Position numbers and translations under genes: made by a program
Shown here: in pieces, positions 35,734-44,946 of the stretch
Layout: each line of letters starts with the position of its first letter
How positions within the stretch are numbered: the stretch's first letter is position 1
The notes under the pieces: model-generated
Databases searched by the model: none
What the model saw: the letters and a program-made list of their open reading frames with translations, nothing else
Told to the model about the DNA's origin: nothing
DNA from: UBA685 sp049890115
GTDB lineage: Bacteria; Pseudomonadota; Alphaproteobacteria; Puniceispirillales; Puniceispirillaceae
Reading direction: 5' to 3'
Assembly (NCBI GenBank): GCA_049890115.1
Contig: JBMHCC010000046.1
Span: 8,321 to 72,320 of the forward strand
Length of the DNA: 64,000 nt

Positions 35734-36255
35734 TCACCTGCCGATGAGGGTCTTAATTTCATCTAAAATCGCAGGCTCTGCCCATTCAGCAGGCCCTTTG
35801 ATAAAATAAATGTCTGACTGATCAGCTGAAATCAAATAAGAGCTTGGCAAACCATTCAAACGTAAATGACGCGCCCAATCATTATTAGTATCATGGACAA
35901 ATAGCGCATCTGTAATGCCGCGTTCACGCAAAAATGCCAGCGCATGATCACTGCCTTTGCGGTCAACTGAAATCAAGATAACTGCGATATTATCACCAGC
36001 TAATTGTCTGGCAGCTTCATCTAATTGCGGCAATTCATGAATACATGGGGCGCACCATGTCGCCCAGAAATTCACTAATAAAGCTTGGCTATCCTTATAA
36101 TCAGCAAAGGTGAATTGCCCATCATCTGCTGCTGGCAAACTGCCTTCTGGCAAGGTGATATTATGAGCCTTTTCAGCTGGTAATTGCGCCTCTGCCATAG
36201 CTGGTATCATTACAAGCCAACAGACAGATGCCATCATAACAAAAATACGCTGCAT
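35734..36255 (-). CDS. TlpA-like thiol-disulfide oxidoreductase
   Basis: 173 aa from the ATG at 36255, which starts a good signal peptide (RIFVMMASVCWLVMIPAMAEA); the frame extends to 36321 but that would overlap the divergent argH start. The active site is VNFWATWCAPCIHELPQLDE (C-x2-C). The thioredoxin fold is periplasmic and such proteins reduce CuA-site or cytochrome c cysteines. This position, divergent from argH, is common in alphaproteobacteria. Confidence 0.9.
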   Translation of the reverse strand: MQRIFVMMASVCWLVMIPAMAEAQLPAEKAHNITLPEGSLPAADDGQFTFADYKDSQALLVNFWATWCAPCIHELPQLDEAARQLAGDNIAVILISVDRKGSDHALAFLRERGITDALFVHDTNNDWARHLRLNGLPSSYLISADQSDIYFIKGPAEWAEPAILDEIKTLIGR

Positions 36256-36319
36256 AGTTTTTTGCTGGTAAAATCTGAAATTCTGCCTATAAATCAACGA
36301 GAATAAGGAGCTTTTTGCC

Positions 36320-37726
36320 ATGTCTGATACCTCTAAGGGAAAATCATCGATTTGGGGTGGCCGCTTTGCTGGCGGGCCGTCACAGCTTATGCAGGATATT
36401 AACGCATCTATCAGCTATGATCAAAAACTCTATGAACAAGATATTGCTGGCTCAAAAGCACATGCCACAATGCTTGCCAGTCAGGCTATTATTTCATCAG
36501 ATGATCTAGCTGCTATCCTGTCTGGCCTTGACCAAATTCAGGCAGAAATCACATCAGGTGAATTTGTGTTTTCAGAGGCACTTGAAGATATTCACATGAA
36601 TATTGAAACAAGGCTGGCAGAGCTTATCGGAGATGCGGCACGGCGTCTTCATACTGCACGCTCGCGCAATGATCAGGTTGCAACTGATTTGCGGCTATGG
36701 CTGCGTGATAGGCTTGATGATATTGATACCAGCCTTGGCCTATTACAATCAGCATTGCTGACACAAGCTGAGAGATATGCCGATACCTTAATGCCTGGTT
36801 TTACGCATCTGCAAACAGCCCAGCCTGTGACATTTGGCTTTCACCTGATGGCTTATGTTGAGATGATTGGTCGTGACAGAGGCCGGATGGCTGATTGCCG
36901 TAACAGAGTGAATGAAAGCCCGCTTGGTGCTGCGGCATTAGCTGGCACATCATTTCCGATAGATCGTCATCAAACAGCTGATTTGCTGGGCTTTGCGCGG
37001 CCGATGGAAAATGCCATGGATGCTGTCTCATCACGTGATTTTGCGATTGAATTTCTGGCTGCTGCCGCAATTTGTGCCACACATTTATCACGGCTAGCTG
37101 AAGAGATTGTGATCTGGTCCACTGATCGTTTTGGCTTTATTGCACTATCTGATGCTTTTACCACAGGCTCATCAATCATGCCGCAAAAGCGCAATCCTGA
37201 TGCTGCCGAATTAGTGCGTGCCAAACCAGGCAGGATCATGGGTGATTTGGTCACATTGCTAACAGTCCTAAAGGGGCTGCCTTTGGCCTATGGCAAAGAT
37301 ATGCAAGAAGATAAAGAACCTGTTTTTGATGCTGAATCACATCTGATGCTTGCCATTACAGCGATGACAGGCATGATTGCTGATATGACCGCCAAGCCTG
37401 ATGCGATGAGCCAAGCCCTGACAGCAGGTCACCCGACTGCCACTGATCTAGCTGATTATATGGTAAGAGAGCTGAATATGCCATTTCGTGATGCGCATCA
37501 TGCCTCAGGTGCGATTGTGGCATTAGCTGATCAAAAAGGGTGCGCTCTTGAAGCATTAAGTTTCGCTGATATGAAAGACATTGAACCACAGCTACGCGAA
37601 GATGTGATGGCGTCCTTGTCTGTGTCTGGCGCAGCTGCTGCCAGAACGAGCTTTGGTGGCACAGCCCCAGATGAAGTGCGCAGACAAATTGCAAAAGCAA
37701 GAGCCACCTATAACATCAAAGGATAA
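36320..37726 (+). CDS. argH: Argininosuccinate lyase
   Basis: 468 aa. The fumarase-superfamily loop GSSIMPQKRNPDAAELVR (about residues 281-298) and TARSRNDQVATDLRLW near residue 112 are intact. It splits argininosuccinate to arginine and fumarate. AAGGAGC upstream of the ATG. It is followed in 12 bases by a small lipoprotein and then lysA, a standard alphaproteobacterial order. Confidence 0.97.
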   Translation: MSDTSKGKSSIWGGRFAGGPSQLMQDINASISYDQKLYEQDIAGSKAHATMLASQAIISSDDLAAILSGLDQIQAEITSGEFVFSEALEDIHMNIETRLAELIGDAARRLHTARSRNDQVATDLRLWLRDRLDDIDTSLGLLQSALLTQAERYADTLMPGFTHLQTAQPVTFGFHLMAYVEMIGRDRGRMADCRNRVNESPLGAAALAGTSFPIDRHQTADLLGFARPMENAMDAVSSRDFAIEFLAAAAICATHLSRLAEEIVIWSTDRFGFIALSDAFTTGSSIMPQKRNPDAAELVRAKPGRIMGDLVTLLTVLKGLPLAYGKDMQEDKEPVFDAESHLMLAITAMTGMIADMTAKPDAMSQALTAGHPTATDLADYMVRELNMPFRDAHHASGAIVALADQKGCALEALSFADMKDIEPQLREDVMASLSVSGAAAARTSFGGTAPDEVRRQIAKARATYNIKG

Positions 37727-37738
37727 TGAGCTAACATT

Positions 37739-37885
37739 ATGGATAATCAGTTTGCTTTCACAAGACACCCTTTTGTGCATCTGCTTATGACAATTCTTAT
37801 TTGCGCTGGCATGCTGACAATGATTTCAGCTTGCGGTAAGCGCGGCGATCCTGTGCGCCCTTCTGAAGTAGCGGAAAGTCAGTAA
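37739..37885 (+). CDS. Small lipoprotein, LptM/YifL type
   Basis: 48 aa, ATG at 37739 and TAA at 37883-37885. A hydrophobic stretch (HLLMTILICAGMLTMI) leads to the lipobox I-S-A-C-G-K-R-G (Cys32), then G-D-P-V-R-P-S-E. The C-G-x-x-G-x-P-x-x-P pattern and the place between argH and lysA match the LptM/YifL family, whose E. coli member assists LptD oxidation. The stop is one base before the lysA start, so the two are probably cotranslated. Confidence 0.85.
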   Translation: MDNQFAFTRHPFVHLLMTILICAGMLTMISACGKRGDPVRPSEVAESQ

Positions 37886-37886
37886 C

Positions 37887-39143
37887 ATGCCATTTACCTT
37901 TGATGACTCTGGAATGCTTCATTGTGATGGCATTGCTGCTGATGAGCTAGCACGCGAATTTGGCACACCGCTTTATGTTTATTCAGCTGATGGGTTTCTT
38001 GATTATTTCAACGCTTTTCAAAAGGCAGTCGCCCCTGTTAATGGCAAAGTGCATTATGCTGTCAAAGCTAATTCTGCTTTAGCGATTTTATCATTACTGG
38101 CAGATGCTGGTGCTGGTGCTGATATTGTATCAGGTGGCGAGATGCAAAGAGCGCTAGCTGCTGGCATTGCCCCTGCTGATATCGTCTTTTCAGGTGTTGG
38201 CAAATCAGATGATGAAATCAGGCTGGCATTAGCACGCAATATTGGCCAGATTAACGCTGAATCACTTGAAGAAATTCAGCGCATTGAAGCCATTGCAGAA
38301 GAATGGGGTCTAAAGGCTAGAATTGCCATTAGGGTTAATCCTGATGTTGACCCTAAAAGCCATGAGAAAATTTCAACTGGCCAGAAAAGCACCAAATTCG
38401 GCATCCCAATAGCTGGCGGTCAGGCAGAGCAGATTTACCGCCATATCCACGACAGCCCATCATTGGAAAATGCTGGTCTGGCTGTTCATATCGGCTCACA
38501 ATTAACAGACCTGGCACCTTTCAAAGATGCCTATCAAATCTTGATTGCGCTGGCAGAGCGGCTGCGTTCTGATGGCATGTCTGTCCCATCTCTTGATTTG
38601 GGTGGCGGTCTTGGTGTTGATTATGAGGGTGAGTCTAGGCCTGATTTTGCAGCCTATGGCAAGATGGTTGAAGAGCTATTTTCCGGTCTTGATTATAAAT
38701 TAGGGTTTGAACCTGGCCGTTCTATCGCAGCTGATAATGGTATCTTGCTGGCATCTGTTTTATATACAAAGCCAGCTGAAGATAAACAATTCATCATTGT
38801 TGATGCGGCAATGAATGATCTGATCAGGCCAACATTATATGAGGCTCATCATCGCATTGAGGCAGCACAACAATCTAATCGTGGTCTTGAGACAGCTGAT
38901 ATTGTGGGACCTGTTTGTGAAACAGGAGATTATTTGGCACGCGGGCGTCACATGCCAGTCTTAGAGCAAGGTGAGCTGGTGGCTGTCTTTAATGCAGGTG
39001 CCTATGGTGCGGTGATGGCGTCAAATTATAACACACGCGCATTACCTGCAGAGGTGCTTATACATAATGGAACTGCCCATTGCATCAGAGCGCGCAAAAC
39101 CATTGATGAGTTGCTAGCAGATGAGGTTAATCCACTGCGCTAA
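37887..39143 (+). CDS. lysA: Diaminopimelate decarboxylase
   Basis: 418 aa. The PLP lysine is in VHYAVKANSALAIL (about residue 58); GGGLGVDY and CETGDYLARG follow. It makes lysine from meso-diaminopimelate. It is coupled to the LptM-like gene and convergent with the zinc-ribbon gene with only five bases between the stops. Confidence 0.97.
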   Translation: MPFTFDDSGMLHCDGIAADELAREFGTPLYVYSADGFLDYFNAFQKAVAPVNGKVHYAVKANSALAILSLLADAGAGADIVSGGEMQRALAAGIAPADIVFSGVGKSDDEIRLALARNIGQINAESLEEIQRIEAIAEEWGLKARIAIRVNPDVDPKSHEKISTGQKSTKFGIPIAGGQAEQIYRHIHDSPSLENAGLAVHIGSQLTDLAPFKDAYQILIALAERLRSDGMSVPSLDLGGGLGVDYEGESRPDFAAYGKMVEELFSGLDYKLGFEPGRSIAADNGILLASVLYTKPAEDKQFIIVDAAMNDLIRPTLYEAHHRIEAAQQSNRGLETADIVGPVCETGDYLARGRHMPVLEQGELVAVFNAGAYGAVMASNYNTRALPAEVLIHNGTAHCIRARKTIDELLADEVNPLR

Positions 39144-39148
39144 TGCGA

Positions 39149-39751
39149 TTAATTCGCGCTTTGTGGTGATAATCTAATGGCTAATGGCTCTACTCTGATC
39201 TCAGCCTGACGCGCATCTTCAATGCTGATTTGAATAAAGAAATCTGTTGCCCCACCAGCATTAATAAAGCTGTCTGTTGGTTGCAGACGCCTGTTATGAA
39301 GCATCACCCCATCTTCATCTAGAATGATAAGTTGCAAAGGTGCTGCATGAGCGCGAAAGCTGCCAATATTGGCCAAATCACCGCTGATACGCAAATTATC
39401 ACCTTGAAAACTGGCATTGAGATTTTGCACTTCAAGCACATCTAGATCAGGACGAATGGTTAAGCCTGTCATGTCATAAAGACCAATGGCGGATGGCAGA
39501 TAAGAGGTAATGATACCACGATTAAAGCTAAGAAGGCTGAAGCAGATAATGATCAGGCCACAAATTAATAATGGTCGCCTTAATATCGCAAAAGAATCAC
39601 GAACGATGCGTTGTTCTGGCTGTGCTTGCTCTTCAATTTCAGGTGCCCAAACATGCCGACAGACTGAACAGCGTACTTGCTGGCCCGGTTTAGCAATCTG
39701 TGTTGCCTCAATACGGAAAATAGTCTCGCAATTCTCACAAGTCAGTAACAT
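39149..39751 (-). CDS. MJ0042-type zinc-ribbon membrane protein
   Basis: 200 aa. Residues 1-35 form the MJ0042 zinc finger: LLTCENCETIFRIEATQI and VRCSVCRHVW (two C-x2-C knuckles). A single transmembrane helix follows (LLICGLIIICFSLLSF, about residues 62-80), then a domain resembling the periplasmic part of the family (NIGSFRAHAAPLQLIILDEDG). Function unknown. In many alphaproteobacteria this gene is divergent from ftsE-ftsX; here its divergent neighbour is the YdcF-like gene. Confidence 0.85.
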   Translation of the reverse strand: MLLTCENCETIFRIEATQIAKPGQQVRCSVCRHVWAPEIEEQAQPEQRIVRDSFAILRRPLLICGLIIICFSLLSFNRGIITSYLPSAIGLYDMTGLTIRPDLDVLEVQNLNASFQGDNLRISGDLANIGSFRAHAAPLQLIILDEDGVMLHNRRLQPTDSFINAGGATDFFIQISIEDARQAEIRVEPLAIRLSPQSAN

Positions 39752-39862
39752 AGGCTATTATTCATCCCCTTTATGCCCTATTCTTTGACTATATTTTGCA
39801 ATAGACGCGCTGGCTAGGATGTTTTCACAAAAACTGATATTCACTTTTGCCTCACAACAGGG

Positions 39863-40477
39863 ATGATAGCGATGATGATGCGTGGCTATTGGCATATGTT
39901 AGCAAAAATAATGGTTATTATCATCATTATTGGCAGCTGTGCGGTGAGTGCCTTACAATTTTTTGTTCACAATCTGCCAAAAGCGATCATTACCTCACAA
40001 ACAACAGATGCGATTGTTGTTACAACTGGCGGCCAGGCACGGCTTTCGGCTGGGCTGGCATTATTAGCAGCTGGCAATGCGCCTGATTTGTTGCTTAGCG
40101 GTGTTGGCCAAGGCATCACCAAAGATATCATCGCTGATACGCTGGCACTTGATGCGGTTGAACGTCACTATCTTGATTGCTGTATAACATTGGAATTTCA
40201 GGCAGAAGACACCAGCGGTAATGCGTTGGCAGCCCAAATTTGGGTTCAGGAAAACCGCTATCAGAGCCTGATTCTGGTAACAGCCAATTATCACATGCCG
40301 CGTGCCTTACTAGAATTTCAGAAAGCCCTGCCAGATACGTTAATTTTGCCGCATCCCATTTCACCACCAGATTTAACAATAAGCCGCTGGTATAATAATT
40401 GGCAGACCATCAGGCTTTTGGCACGTGAATATCTGAAATTTTATTATCGCAAATTATCTTATATCATTGCCAGCTGA
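39863..40477 (+). CDS. YdcF/ElyC family protein (DUF218)
   Basis: 204 aa. An N-terminal membrane helix (MLAKIMVIIIIIGSCAVSAL) is followed by a DUF218 domain: AIVVTTGGQARLSAGLALLAAG, LLLSGVG, and SLILVTANYHMPRALLEF. Related E. coli ElyC affects cell-envelope integrity and undecaprenyl-phosphate use. Starts at 39863, 39872 and nearby ATGs are all possible. Its stop directly abuts the tyrA stop on the other strand. Confidence 0.85.
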   Translation: MIAMMMRGYWHMLAKIMVIIIIIGSCAVSALQFFVHNLPKAIITSQTTDAIVVTTGGQARLSAGLALLAAGNAPDLLLSGVGQGITKDIIADTLALDAVERHYLDCCITLEFQAEDTSGNALAAQIWVQENRYQSLILVTANYHMPRALLEFQKALPDTLILPHPISPPDLTISRWYNNWQTIRLLAREYLKFYYRKLSYIIAS

Positions 40478-41356
40478 TTAATCTTGCCCAGCTTCGATGA
40501 TTGATTTGCGGATTGATCTGGTTCTAGAGAATAAATCAAATAATTTATCACCTTCTTGCCAGCGAATCGCTCTTTGTAAATAGCTGAGATCTTCATTGAA
40601 ACGCTGTAACATTTCCAAGACAGCTTCATCATTATTCAAAAACACATCACGCCACATGGTCGGGTCAGACGCGGCAATACGGGTGAAATCACGAAAGCCA
40701 GAAGCTGAAAAACGTATCACGTCATTTTTCAAATCAGCTTCCAAATCAACAGCTGTTCCCACAATCGTATAGGCAATCAAATGTGGCAAATGAGAAGTAA
40801 TGGCAACAACACGATCATGATATTTGACATCCATTTCCTCAGTAATAGCACCAAAGGATTGCAGCAATTCTGCCAGCCTATCAATTTCTTGCCTTGCTGC
40901 GCCATCTGGGACAAGCAACCAGAATCTATCCTGAAACAAGCTCGGGAAACCAGCAGCTGGCCCTGAAAATTCCGTGCCAGCCATGGGATGCCCAGCAATG
41001 AAATGACAGCCCTCTGGCATTAGCGGTTTGACATCACGAATGACTGAATTTTTGGTTGAGCCAACATCTGTTATTACGCAACCTTGCTTCAGATGCGGGG
41101 CGCAATCTGCCATCACAGCAGCCATCGCACCAACTGGCACAGCCAAAAATATCAAATCAGCATCAGCCACACAGTCAGATATGCTATCTGTAACCACATC
41201 GCCAATTTTCAGATCACGCGCCATATCTCTCGCCTCATCTGATTTGTCATAGATAGCAATCGTGCCTGTCAGTTTTTTTTGCTGCAACACCAATGCGATT
41301 GATGCGCCAACCAGACCAACACCAATAATCGCAATTTTCTGATAAAGATGAGACAT
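40478..41356 (-). CDS. tyrA: Prephenate/arogenate dehydrogenase
   Basis: 292 aa from the ATG at 41356, which has AGGG six bases upstream; a GTG at 41362 is also in frame. The NAD-binding motif is IAIIGVGLVGASIALVL (residues 7-23); GHPMAGTEFSGP and ITSHLPHLIAY are family signatures. It oxidises prephenate (or arogenate) toward tyrosine. It follows hisC by 12 bases on the same strand. Confidence 0.94.
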   Translation of the reverse strand: MSHLYQKIAIIGVGLVGASIALVLQQKKLTGTIAIYDKSDEARDMARDLKIGDVVTDSISDCVADADLIFLAVPVGAMAAVMADCAPHLKQGCVITDVGSTKNSVIRDVKPLMPEGCHFIAGHPMAGTEFSGPAAGFPSLFQDRFWLLVPDGAARQEIDRLAELLQSFGAITEEMDVKYHDRVVAITSHLPHLIAYTIVGTAVDLEADLKNDVIRFSASGFRDFTRIAASDPTMWRDVFLNNDEAVLEMLQRFNEDLSYLQRAIRWQEGDKLFDLFSRTRSIRKSIIEAGQD

Positions 41357-41368
41357 AACCACCCTGCC

Positions 41369-42457
41369 TTAAGACGCGTTCATCAGTTTTGTTAATGTCG
41401 CAATCACAATTTCCATTTCAGCATCAGTGCCGATAGACATGCGCAAATAATCACCAAGATCATAGGGATTCATATCACGCACTAAAATATCATGCTCTGC
41501 CAGATAAGATAGCGCCATCGCAGCATCAGGCCCATTATGACCATCAAAATGAATCAGGAAAAAATTGGTTTCGCTCGGCATCACTGTCAACCCAATTTCA
41601 GCCAGCCTATTTGGCAGCTCTTTGCGCCATTTCTCATTATGTGCGATAGATTTCTCTTGAAAAGCCACATCTTCAATAGCAGCAATCCCTAATGCAACAG
41701 CAACGGAATTAATCGAAAATGGCGGCCTGATAGATGCCAGCACATCACGAATTTCATCAGGGAAATAACCCCAACCAAGACGCTGTGCTGCCAGACCATG
41801 CATTTTGGAAAATGTGCGGAACATCACAACATTGCTATTTTCTTCCACCATTCTTGCGCCATAAGACATCTCTCCTATGACATATTCTGCATAAGCCCAA
41901 TCAAGCACCAGAATCACATGAGATGGCAGATTTTGATGCAAACGCCGCACCTCATCTTCAGAAATCATCGTGCCTGTCGGATTATTCGGATTTGCCAGAA
42001 AGACAATTTTAGTGCGCTCACTAACAGCTGCCAGAATATTATCAACCGAAGCTGTTAATCCCTCATCAGCTGCCACAACAGGCTTGCCACCAGCAATGAT
42101 GGTTGCTTGCGGAAATACCAAAAAGCCATATTGAGTGTGAATAGCCTCGTCACCATCTTCCAAATAGGCCAAACAAATCAGGCCAATTAATTCATCAGAC
42201 CCGTTTGAGGTTAAAATGCGACTAGCGTCAAGCTTGTATCGCTTGGCAAGTGCTTCATGCAAATCAGCTGATTGTGGCTGGCCATAATGATTAAGCTGAA
42301 ATGCCTCATCACGCAAAACAGCTTCGACCTTATCTGACCAGCCAAGCGCGCCCTCATTAGCTGATAATCTAATCGGGGTTGTGTTTTTTGGTTTTCCCAA
42401 AGCAGGACGATAAGAGACAAGTGAACGCACTGCTGATTTAGGTAATGGTTTTGTCAT
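41369..42457 (-). CDS. hisC: Histidinol-phosphate/aromatic aminotransferase
   Basis: 362 aa class I/II PLP aminotransferase. SNGSDELIGLICLAYLEDGD, FLANPNNPTGT and the PLP lysine in FRTFSKMHGLAAQRLGWGY (about residue 221) are clear. Its place between chorismate mutase and tyrA suggests it serves aromatic amino acid transamination as well as histidine synthesis, as known for such clusters. Confidence 0.93.
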   Translation of the reverse strand: MTKPLPKSAVRSLVSYRPALGKPKNTTPIRLSANEGALGWSDKVEAVLRDEAFQLNHYGQPQSADLHEALAKRYKLDASRILTSNGSDELIGLICLAYLEDGDEAIHTQYGFLVFPQATIIAGGKPVVAADEGLTASVDNILAAVSERTKIVFLANPNNPTGTMISEDEVRRLHQNLPSHVILVLDWAYAEYVIGEMSYGARMVEENSNVVMFRTFSKMHGLAAQRLGWGYFPDEIRDVLASIRPPFSINSVAVALGIAAIEDVAFQEKSIAHNEKWRKELPNRLAEIGLTVMPSETNFFLIHFDGHNGPDAAMALSYLAEHDILVRDMNPYDLGDYLRMSIGTDAEMEIVIATLTKLMNAS

Positions 42458-42489
42458 GAAAGCACCTTATGACATGCTAGTTCATTTTG

Positions 42490-43158
42490 TTATATCTGGC
42501 TTATCCCATTGGCATATATACCAATGATATCACCGCTCGGCAAAGCCTGTTCTGCACCACTTGGCTGGCTGGTTATGATTGTGCCATCTGGGCCGCGCAC
42601 TAATGCCACATCATCACCTGATAAATCTGGCAATTCACGACAAATAACATAACCGATCGGTTCATCATCATGATGAAAAAATGGAATTCTAGCAACAATA
42701 TAGGCCTGATAATCGCGGCCTAATTTACCCATAATATCCTGGCATTCGGCATCTGTGACGATCAGGCAATCAACTTGATGATTCTGCAGCCCATCATAAG
42801 CATCATCCGCTGATGGATAGGACTGCAAGCCTAGAAAGCCTGCAGCATGATCATGTGCCAGCTGGTTTGCCAAAGCAGAATGACCAATGCAATAATCAGG
42901 TTTTTGCTCTGCGATACTGGCTGAAATAATATGGCGCATCAACGCATGGGTTAGCTTTGGTGTCACAGCATCATGTTTGACAATGAGCTGGCGCATCAGC
43001 TTTGCTTCTCTGTCTGGTCGATAGACATTTGAGCCAGGCGCTTTGCGCTGTGCAATCTTGCGTGATAATTGCTGGCGCTTGGCAAGCGCTGTCAAAATCT
43101 GATCATCAATTTCGTCAATTTGCAGACGCAGAGCTGCAAGCCCGTTATCATCTGTCAT
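42490..43158 (-). CDS. Chorismate mutase (AroQ) with C-terminal extension
   Basis: 222 aa. Residues 8-90 are a typical AroQ helical chorismate mutase: LRLQIDEIDDQILTALAKRQ, then SRKIAQRK and RPDREAKLMRQL. The remaining 130 residues have no motif I can name. They contain HSALANQLAHDHAAGF and FFHHDDEPIGYVICRE and might be a remnant of a prephenate-dehydratase-like or ACT-like regulatory part, but the TRF motif of prephenate dehydratase is missing. It makes prephenate for tyrA. First gene of the CM-hisC-tyrA run. Confidence 0.85.
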   Translation of the reverse strand: MTDDNGLAALRLQIDEIDDQILTALAKRQQLSRKIAQRKAPGSNVYRPDREAKLMRQLIVKHDAVTPKLTHALMRHIISASIAEQKPDYCIGHSALANQLAHDHAAGFLGLQSYPSADDAYDGLQNHQVDCLIVTDAECQDIMGKLGRDYQAYIVARIPFFHHDDEPIGYVICRELPDLSGDDVALVRGPDGTIITSQPSGAEQALPSGDIIGIYANGISQI

Positions 43159-43229
43159 CTCACCTCACCTTGCCTATGCAGGATATATAATCTGAATTTG
43201 TTGTGCCAGATTATCAGCTGAAAAACCAG

Positions 43230-43994
43230 CTATCTGTGATGAGATACGTGTTTTGATGTATGATTTGTGGCTGTTGGGTGGGGCTCTATGGCAGAAGCAC
43301 CAATCCAACTTGATAATGCTGGTATTGGCCTGTGCTGAACTTTTTTCGGGCTGGCATAGACAAGCTTTGTTGCTTCAACAACCAACACACCGCCAAACAT
43401 GCTCCACAGGATTTGTCCAAATTTATCAAATAGTCTGGCAAGGCGATAAGGCAGATTCAAACCAACTGGCGGCAAAAATAACAGGCGTTTGACACAAGTC
43501 ACTTCAAAGCCAGCATTTGTTACAAGCTTGGTCAGCTGCAATCTTGAAAACGGCCTGCCATGACCAAGCGGGCTATCATCTCGCCTGACCCATAAGCTGC
43601 GCCGATTTGGTACAATTAATAATAATTTACCAGATCCCTCTAACACACGATTTGCCTCGCTCAAACATGCTTCGGGATCATAGGTAAATTCCAGACCATG
43701 CGATATAACAATCTGGCCAACGGAATCATTTACCAGCGGCCAGCTGTCAGATTCAATAGTGGCTGACATAATACCGCTCACATCAGGCCAAGCAATGGCG
43801 CCCATTTCAGAAGGCACCAATACAGGACAAGATTGCGCTGATGGCAAACAGATATAAGGATAACCAAAGCCAATGGTCAAAATATGTTGTGGCGGCTGTA
43901 AATGTTCGAGAATTTGGGCACGAAATAATTCTGCAAATAGGCGCCCTTTTGCACTATGATAATAATGGTCTATCCAAGAAATCTCTGTGGTCAT
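43230..43994 (-). CDS. SAM-dependent methyltransferase of unknown substrate
   Basis: 254 aa from the ATG at 43994 (a TTG at 44000 is in frame). The SAM-binding glycine motif is degenerate (ILTIGFGYPY), but IVISHGLEFTYDPEACLSEANRVLEGSGKLLLIVPNRRSLWVRRD is a class I methyltransferase core. The C-terminal 60 residues hold a hydrophobic stretch (GQILWSMFGGVLVVEATK) and a His-rich end. In alphaproteobacteria such a gene is often divergent from gloB; here it is divergent from phaR. Confidence 0.78.
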   Translation of the reverse strand: MTTEISWIDHYYHSAKGRLFAELFRAQILEHLQPPQHILTIGFGYPYICLPSAQSCPVLVPSEMGAIAWPDVSGIMSATIESDSWPLVNDSVGQIVISHGLEFTYDPEACLSEANRVLEGSGKLLLIVPNRRSLWVRRDDSPLGHGRPFSRLQLTKLVTNAGFEVTCVKRLLFLPPVGLNLPYRLARLFDKFGQILWSMFGGVLVVEATKLVYASPKKVQHRPIPALSSWIGASAIEPHPTATNHTSKHVSHHR

Positions 43995-44071
43995 GGTCAA
44001 TTAGTCTTTAAGATATCCAGAGTGACATGGTAGCCTGATTGGCGTTCAATTTAAAGAGTTGTTATGCAGCT

Positions 44072-44545
44072 ATGAGCAAAACAAAAAAACAACCTCGGCC
44101 ACGTCTTGTTGAGATAAAGAAATACGCCAATCGCAGGCTCTATGATATCACCCATTCGGGCTATATCACGCTCGCAGATTTGGCAAATCTCATTGCCTCT
44201 GGCCAGATGGTCTGTGTGACTGATGCCAAGACAGGCGATGATATAACAGCCGCAACCTTGCTTCAGATTATGCTTGAAATGGAAAATGACGGCCAAGGTC
44301 TGTTGAGCGTTGCAACGCTATCGCGGCTGATTATTCACGCTAGCAAAGCTGAAGCTGATTTTGTGATGATTGCTATAGAAAGAGCGCTTGATAGGTTGGA
44401 TAGCCACCATCACCTTATCAATCATCAATCACATAAGCCTGACACTGATAAGACCAAAACAGCCAATGAGACAGATTTAGATGATTTGGTTGAGTCTTTT
44501 AATGCACTTACCAAAGCATTTCAGCAATTTCAAAAGAACAATTAA
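44072..44545 (+). CDS. phaR: Polyhydroxyalkanoate synthesis regulator PhaR
   Basis: 157 aa from the ATG at 44072; a TTG at 44039 is unlikely. The PHB/PHA DNA-binding domain is exact: EIKKYANRRLYDITHSGYITLADLANLI then VTDAKTGDDITAATLLQIMLE (residues 14-70). It represses phasin and synthase genes and binds PHA granules. No phaC or phasin gene is nearby. It is convergent with folB. Confidence 0.92.
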   Translation: MSKTKKQPRPRLVEIKKYANRRLYDITHSGYITLADLANLIASGQMVCVTDAKTGDDITAATLLQIMLEMENDGQGLLSVATLSRLIIHASKAEADFVMIAIERALDRLDSHHHLINHQSHKPDTDKTKTANETDLDDLVESFNALTKAFQQFQKNN

Positions 44546-44566
44546 ATCAGCACCAACAATAATCAG

Positions 44567-44938
44567 TTAGCTTGTCACATTTGACAGCTGATAGGCCACT
44601 TCGCTGCAATCTGGATAAACATCTGGCTTGGCAGTTCTGATGCAAACTTGTGTGACAGATGGCAATGACATCATCTTGTCAAAAATTGTGCGCGCCAGCG
44701 TTTCTTGTAAATCAAAATGCCTGCTATTGATGATTTCCAGAACAGAATCACGGATCATATCATAATCAAGAGCATCGTTAACATTATCACTTTGCGGCTC
44801 TAAATCACTATCCAAAACAACCTCTACATTAACCAGAATACGTTGCTTAGCAGCGCGTTCAAAATCATGAATGCCAATCGAGCAATCTGTTTCAATATCT
44901 CTGACAAAAAAGCGGCGTGTGAGGGATGTGGTTGACAT
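44567..44938 (-). CDS. folB: Dihydroneopterin aldolase
   Basis: 123 aa. CSIGIHDFERAAKQRILVNVEV (residues 18-40) and the FDLQETLARTIFDKMM segment match FolB. It converts dihydroneopterin to hydroxymethyl-dihydropterin in folate synthesis. It follows a pterin-reductase-like SDR by eight bases, so the two form a small folate operon. Confidence 0.92.
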   Translation of the reverse strand: MSTTSLTRRFFVRDIETDCSIGIHDFERAAKQRILVNVEVVLDSDLEPQSDNVNDALDYDMIRDSVLEIINSRHFDLQETLARTIFDKMMSLPSVTQVCIRTAKPDVYPDCSEVAYQLSNVTS

Positions 44939-44946
44939 AGTAAGTC

